Part shown: piece after piece, positions 61,669 through 64,000 of the stretch
Layout: every line of letters begins with the position of its first letter
How positions within the stretch are numbered: position 1 is the first letter of the stretch
From: Paratinospora sagittata
Lineage: Eukaryota; Streptophyta; Magnoliopsida; Ranunculales; Menispermaceae
Assembly: GCA_035771175.1 (NCBI GenBank)
Contig: JAYMFD010001271.1
Span: 3,348,001 to 3,412,000 of the forward strand
Direction: 5' to 3'
Length of the DNA stretch: 64,000 nt
Notes under the pieces: model-generated
What the model was told of the DNA's origin: nothing
What the model saw: the letters and a program-made list of their open reading frames with translations, nothing else
The model's database searches: none
Made by a program: the position numbers and the translations under genes

Positions 61669-62819
61669 TGGGCTATCCACCACTTTGCCAAAATTTTTCA
61701 AACGGCAATAGCGCACTATCAGTGTTGATAGCACGCTGATATGGTTGAATAATCAAAAATCTAGTTTTTCTTGAAAATTGCCTACAACGCGCTATCCCTT
61801 TTCATAACTCGCTATAGAGCAGTTGCCGTGATCTTTCGATTGTTAGTAAAATGGGCGATAGCGTGCTATAGGCCTTGATTGCACGCTATCGGAAAGTACG
61901 AAAAACTCCAGCTCTCGGGTTTGTGTATATCGACCTGCAATAGTTCGCTATCCGTCGTTAGAGAGCATGATACACAACTCAATAGCATGCTATAGACGTT
62001 AGAGTTTGAAATCTCACAATTCTAACGAGAAAAACTTTGGCCCTTTCCCTTGCTCGATTTTTCTATTCCTTACACAGTTTTGGCTGGGAATCCTAGCTGA
62101 AATATTCTCCACTAACACCTGGATGATTCCCGTAGTGTCGCACGCGCAAAACAACTTTAGACTAAACAATGTTTTTTATTCAAATCATTTCGTACTCTCT
62201 TGCTCTTTAACCTGCAACTGCTAATTTAATAAAACGCACATTTTCTAATTTTCAAAGATACAACACACACGATTTTTGCAAGTTAGACTGAGCTTTCCAA
62301 AGAGTATTTCAAAAGAAGATAGTCGTGATTCTTGCATTGCCAATAAAAGCTTCGACCTGAATCAAAATTGCAAACTGTCTTGGAGATAACCTCATTTTGT
62401 CCCTTTTGTGCTGAGATTTTCAGAAGCTATCCATTGTTTTAAACTGTAGGTATATGAAGTGTTCTTAGTAAGAGAACACGTCACCTATATTCGTTGTTTG
62501 AGTGCTACAACTACTCATCAAGAACAAATCAAACAATAGCTTCCAAAGTCTACAAAGATCAAGCTTTAAGAACGAAGACATATCTCAATGCTAATGCATT
62601 AGTTTGATCTTAGGTGGGTAGGGTAACCACTCGATCAATCTCAACACGAAAACTCCCTCCATTGCAAAGTCTTCAAAATCACTTTGATTTAGTATTTGAT
62701 TTTGACAAAATATTTTTCGAAAGGTTTTAATCATAATTTCTATGAGTTTTGAATGATTTAAAAGTGTTTTGAGACAATGGAATGGTTCTTAAGTGTTAAA
62801 ATATTATTTTTTCCAAAAT
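61669..62819. repeat. Representative full satellite monomer (1,151 bp)
   Basis: Order of landmarks from the anchor: GCTAT/ATAGC motif cluster (61709-61993), TCTCACAATTCTAACGAG (about 62010), an AT-rich segment around AACAATGTTTT, GATACAACACACACG (about 62256), GTCGTGATTCTTGCATTGCC (about 62323), a HindIII site AAGCTT (62347-62352), the GTGTTCT hairpin (about 62459), AACCACTCGATC (about 62626), a long A/T tract around GACAAAATATTTTTCG, and GACAATGGAATGG before the next anchor. There is no conserved open frame across subfamilies. I do not recognise the family. Confidence 0.9.
61709..61993. other. Cluster of ATAGC/GCTAT motifs with dyads, representative copy
   Basis: About nine short motifs of the type GCGCTATC, ATAGCGTGC, TCGCTAT or ATGCTAT fall within 285 bp, in both orientations. 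They create CTATCA-gtgt-TGATAG (61716-61731), a 10-bp stem GATAGCGTGC (61857-61866) with GCACGCTATC (61881-61890) around a 14-nt loop, and the perfect palindrome ATAGCATGCTAT (61982-61993). The arrangement recurs in most monomers. It could be a protein-binding cluster, a relic of short ancestral subrepeats, or without function. Confidence 0.75.
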
Positions 62820-64000
62820 CGGGTTATCCAGCACTTTGCCAAAATTTTTCAAACGGCAATAGCGCACTATCAGTGTTGATAGCACGCTGATATGGTTGAA
62901 TAATAAAAAATCTAGTTTTTCTTGAAAATTGCCTACAACGCGCTTTCCCTTTTCATAACTCGCTATAGAGTAGTTGCCGTGATCTTTCGATTTTTAGTAA
63001 AATGGGCGATAGCGTGCTATAGGCCATGATTGCATGCTATCGGAAAGTCCGAAAAACTCCAGCTCTCGGGTTTGTGTATATCGACCTGCAATAGACCGCT
63101 ATCTGTCCTTAGAGAGCATGATACACAATCCAATAGCATGCTATACACGTTAGAGTTTGAAATCTCACAATTCTAACGAGAAAAACTTTGGGCCTTTCCC
63201 TTTCTCGATTTTTCTATTCCTTAAACAGTTTTGACTGGGAATCCTAGCTGAAACATTCTCCACTAACACCTGGATGATTCCCGTAGTGTCGCACGCGCAA
63301 AACAACTTTAGACTAAACGATGTTTTATATTCAAATCATTTCCTACTTTCTTGCTCTTTAACCTGCAACTGCTAATTTAATAAAACACTCATTTTCTAAT
63401 TTTCAAAGATACAACACGCACGATTTTTGCAAGTTAGACTGAGCTTTTCAAAGAGTATTTCAAATGAAGAAAGTCGTGATTCTTGCATTGCCAATAAAAG
63501 CTTCGACCTGAATCAAAATTGCAAATTGTCTTCGAGATAACCTCATTTTGTCCCTTTTGTGCTGAGATTTTCATATTCTATCCATTGTTTTAAACTGTAG
63601 GTATATGAAGTGTTCTTAGTAAGAGAACACGTCACCTATATTCTTTGTCTGAGTGCAACAACTAATCATCAAGAACAAATCAGACAATTGCTTCCAAATT
63701 CTACAAAGATCAAGTTCTAAGAACGAAGTCATATCTCAATGCTAATGCATTAGTTTGATCTTAGGTGTGTAGGGTAACCTCTTGATCAATCTCAACACGA
63801 AAACTCCCTACATTGCAAAGTCTTCAAAATCACTTTCATTTAGTATTTGATTTTGACAAAATATTTTTCGAAAGGTTTTAATCATAATTTCTATGAGTTT
63901 TGAATGATTTAAAAGTGTTTTGAGACAATGGAATGGTTTTTAAGTGTTAAAATATTAATTTTTCCAAAATCGGGCTATCCAGCACGTTGCAAAATTTTTC

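Larger units (their letters stand above)
57720..64000. repeat. Satellite subfamily S3, second block, continuing off the window
   Basis: Anchors are at 58212, 59368, 60519, 61669, 62820 and 63971. Bases 60.1-63.4 kb match 39.4-42.8 kb at a constant offset of about 20,669 bp through private variants: CACGTAACCTATATTC, CAAACAGCAGC, TAATGAATTAG, GTCGCTCGCGC, TTTTTGAAAGTTAG and CCGAGATTTTCATATTC. The 1,156-bp interval after 58212 includes a 4-bp TGTA expansion at about 58470. The array runs off the end. Confidence 0.93.

Noticed and set aside
51665..62224. Plus-strand 72-codon frame at 51665, 53967, 57397 and 62006
   Set aside because: It is the complement-side reading of the same monomer region as the MQVKE frame. 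Two overlapping frames on opposite strands in a satellite argue for chance.
4076..64000. CRISPR-like regular spacing, tRNA or RNA polymerase III boxes, and a CENP-B box
   Set aside because: The repeats are continuous 1.15-kb units without unique spacers. I found no A/B box pair, no tRNA cloverleaf, and no match to the CENP-B box core.

Overview
The window is almost entirely one tandem satellite array and contains no protein-coding gene that I can support. It is AT-rich except for a GC-rich patch at about 620-1240. A unit of about 1,150 bp repeats head-to-tail from base 1 to base 64000. Using the landmark CGGGCTATCC as a phase marker I found 53 anchors. Most intervals between them are 1,149-1,152 bp, and every exception can be traced to a visible insertion, deletion or duplication. 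The window lies inside the array, since neither edge is reached. A long satellite carrying an LTR-type insertion with TG...CA ends and a 5-bp target duplication suggests pericentromeric, centromeric or other heterochromatin of a flowering plant. I do not recognise the satellite family or the species.

Layout: (1) 1-608 is satellite. (2) 609-4070 is a 3,462-bp LTR-like insertion, probably a solo LTR read on the minus strand. It is flanked by ATATT and has a 0.5-kb palindrome at one end. (3) 4076-19980 is the left subfamily, called S1 here. It has variable monomer lengths, EcoRI-type GAATTC variants, a 98-bp perfect duplication and a 220-bp inserted element at 11835-12054. (4) 19980-30290 is subfamily S2. 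(5) 30290-42800 is subfamily S3. (6) 42830-50860 is S2 again. (7) 50860-57720 is a mosaic of S2 and S3. (8) 57720-64000 is S3 again. The S2/S3 order repeats at offsets of about 20.7, 21.7 and 22.85 kb, which are 18, 19 and 20 monomers. The array has therefore grown by long segmental duplication as well as by monomer-level exchange.

The monomer carries several short dyads. The clearest is an 8-bp-stem, 5-nt-loop hairpin present in most copies. A second stem of 9-10 bp lies in a cluster of ATAGC/GCTAT motifs. These are the best candidates for conserved structure in an otherwise non-coding repeat. The two mobile-element insertions are both in the left 12 kb; the right 52 kb has none that I can see. 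The short open frames recur at the monomer period and are by-products of homogenisation, not genes.
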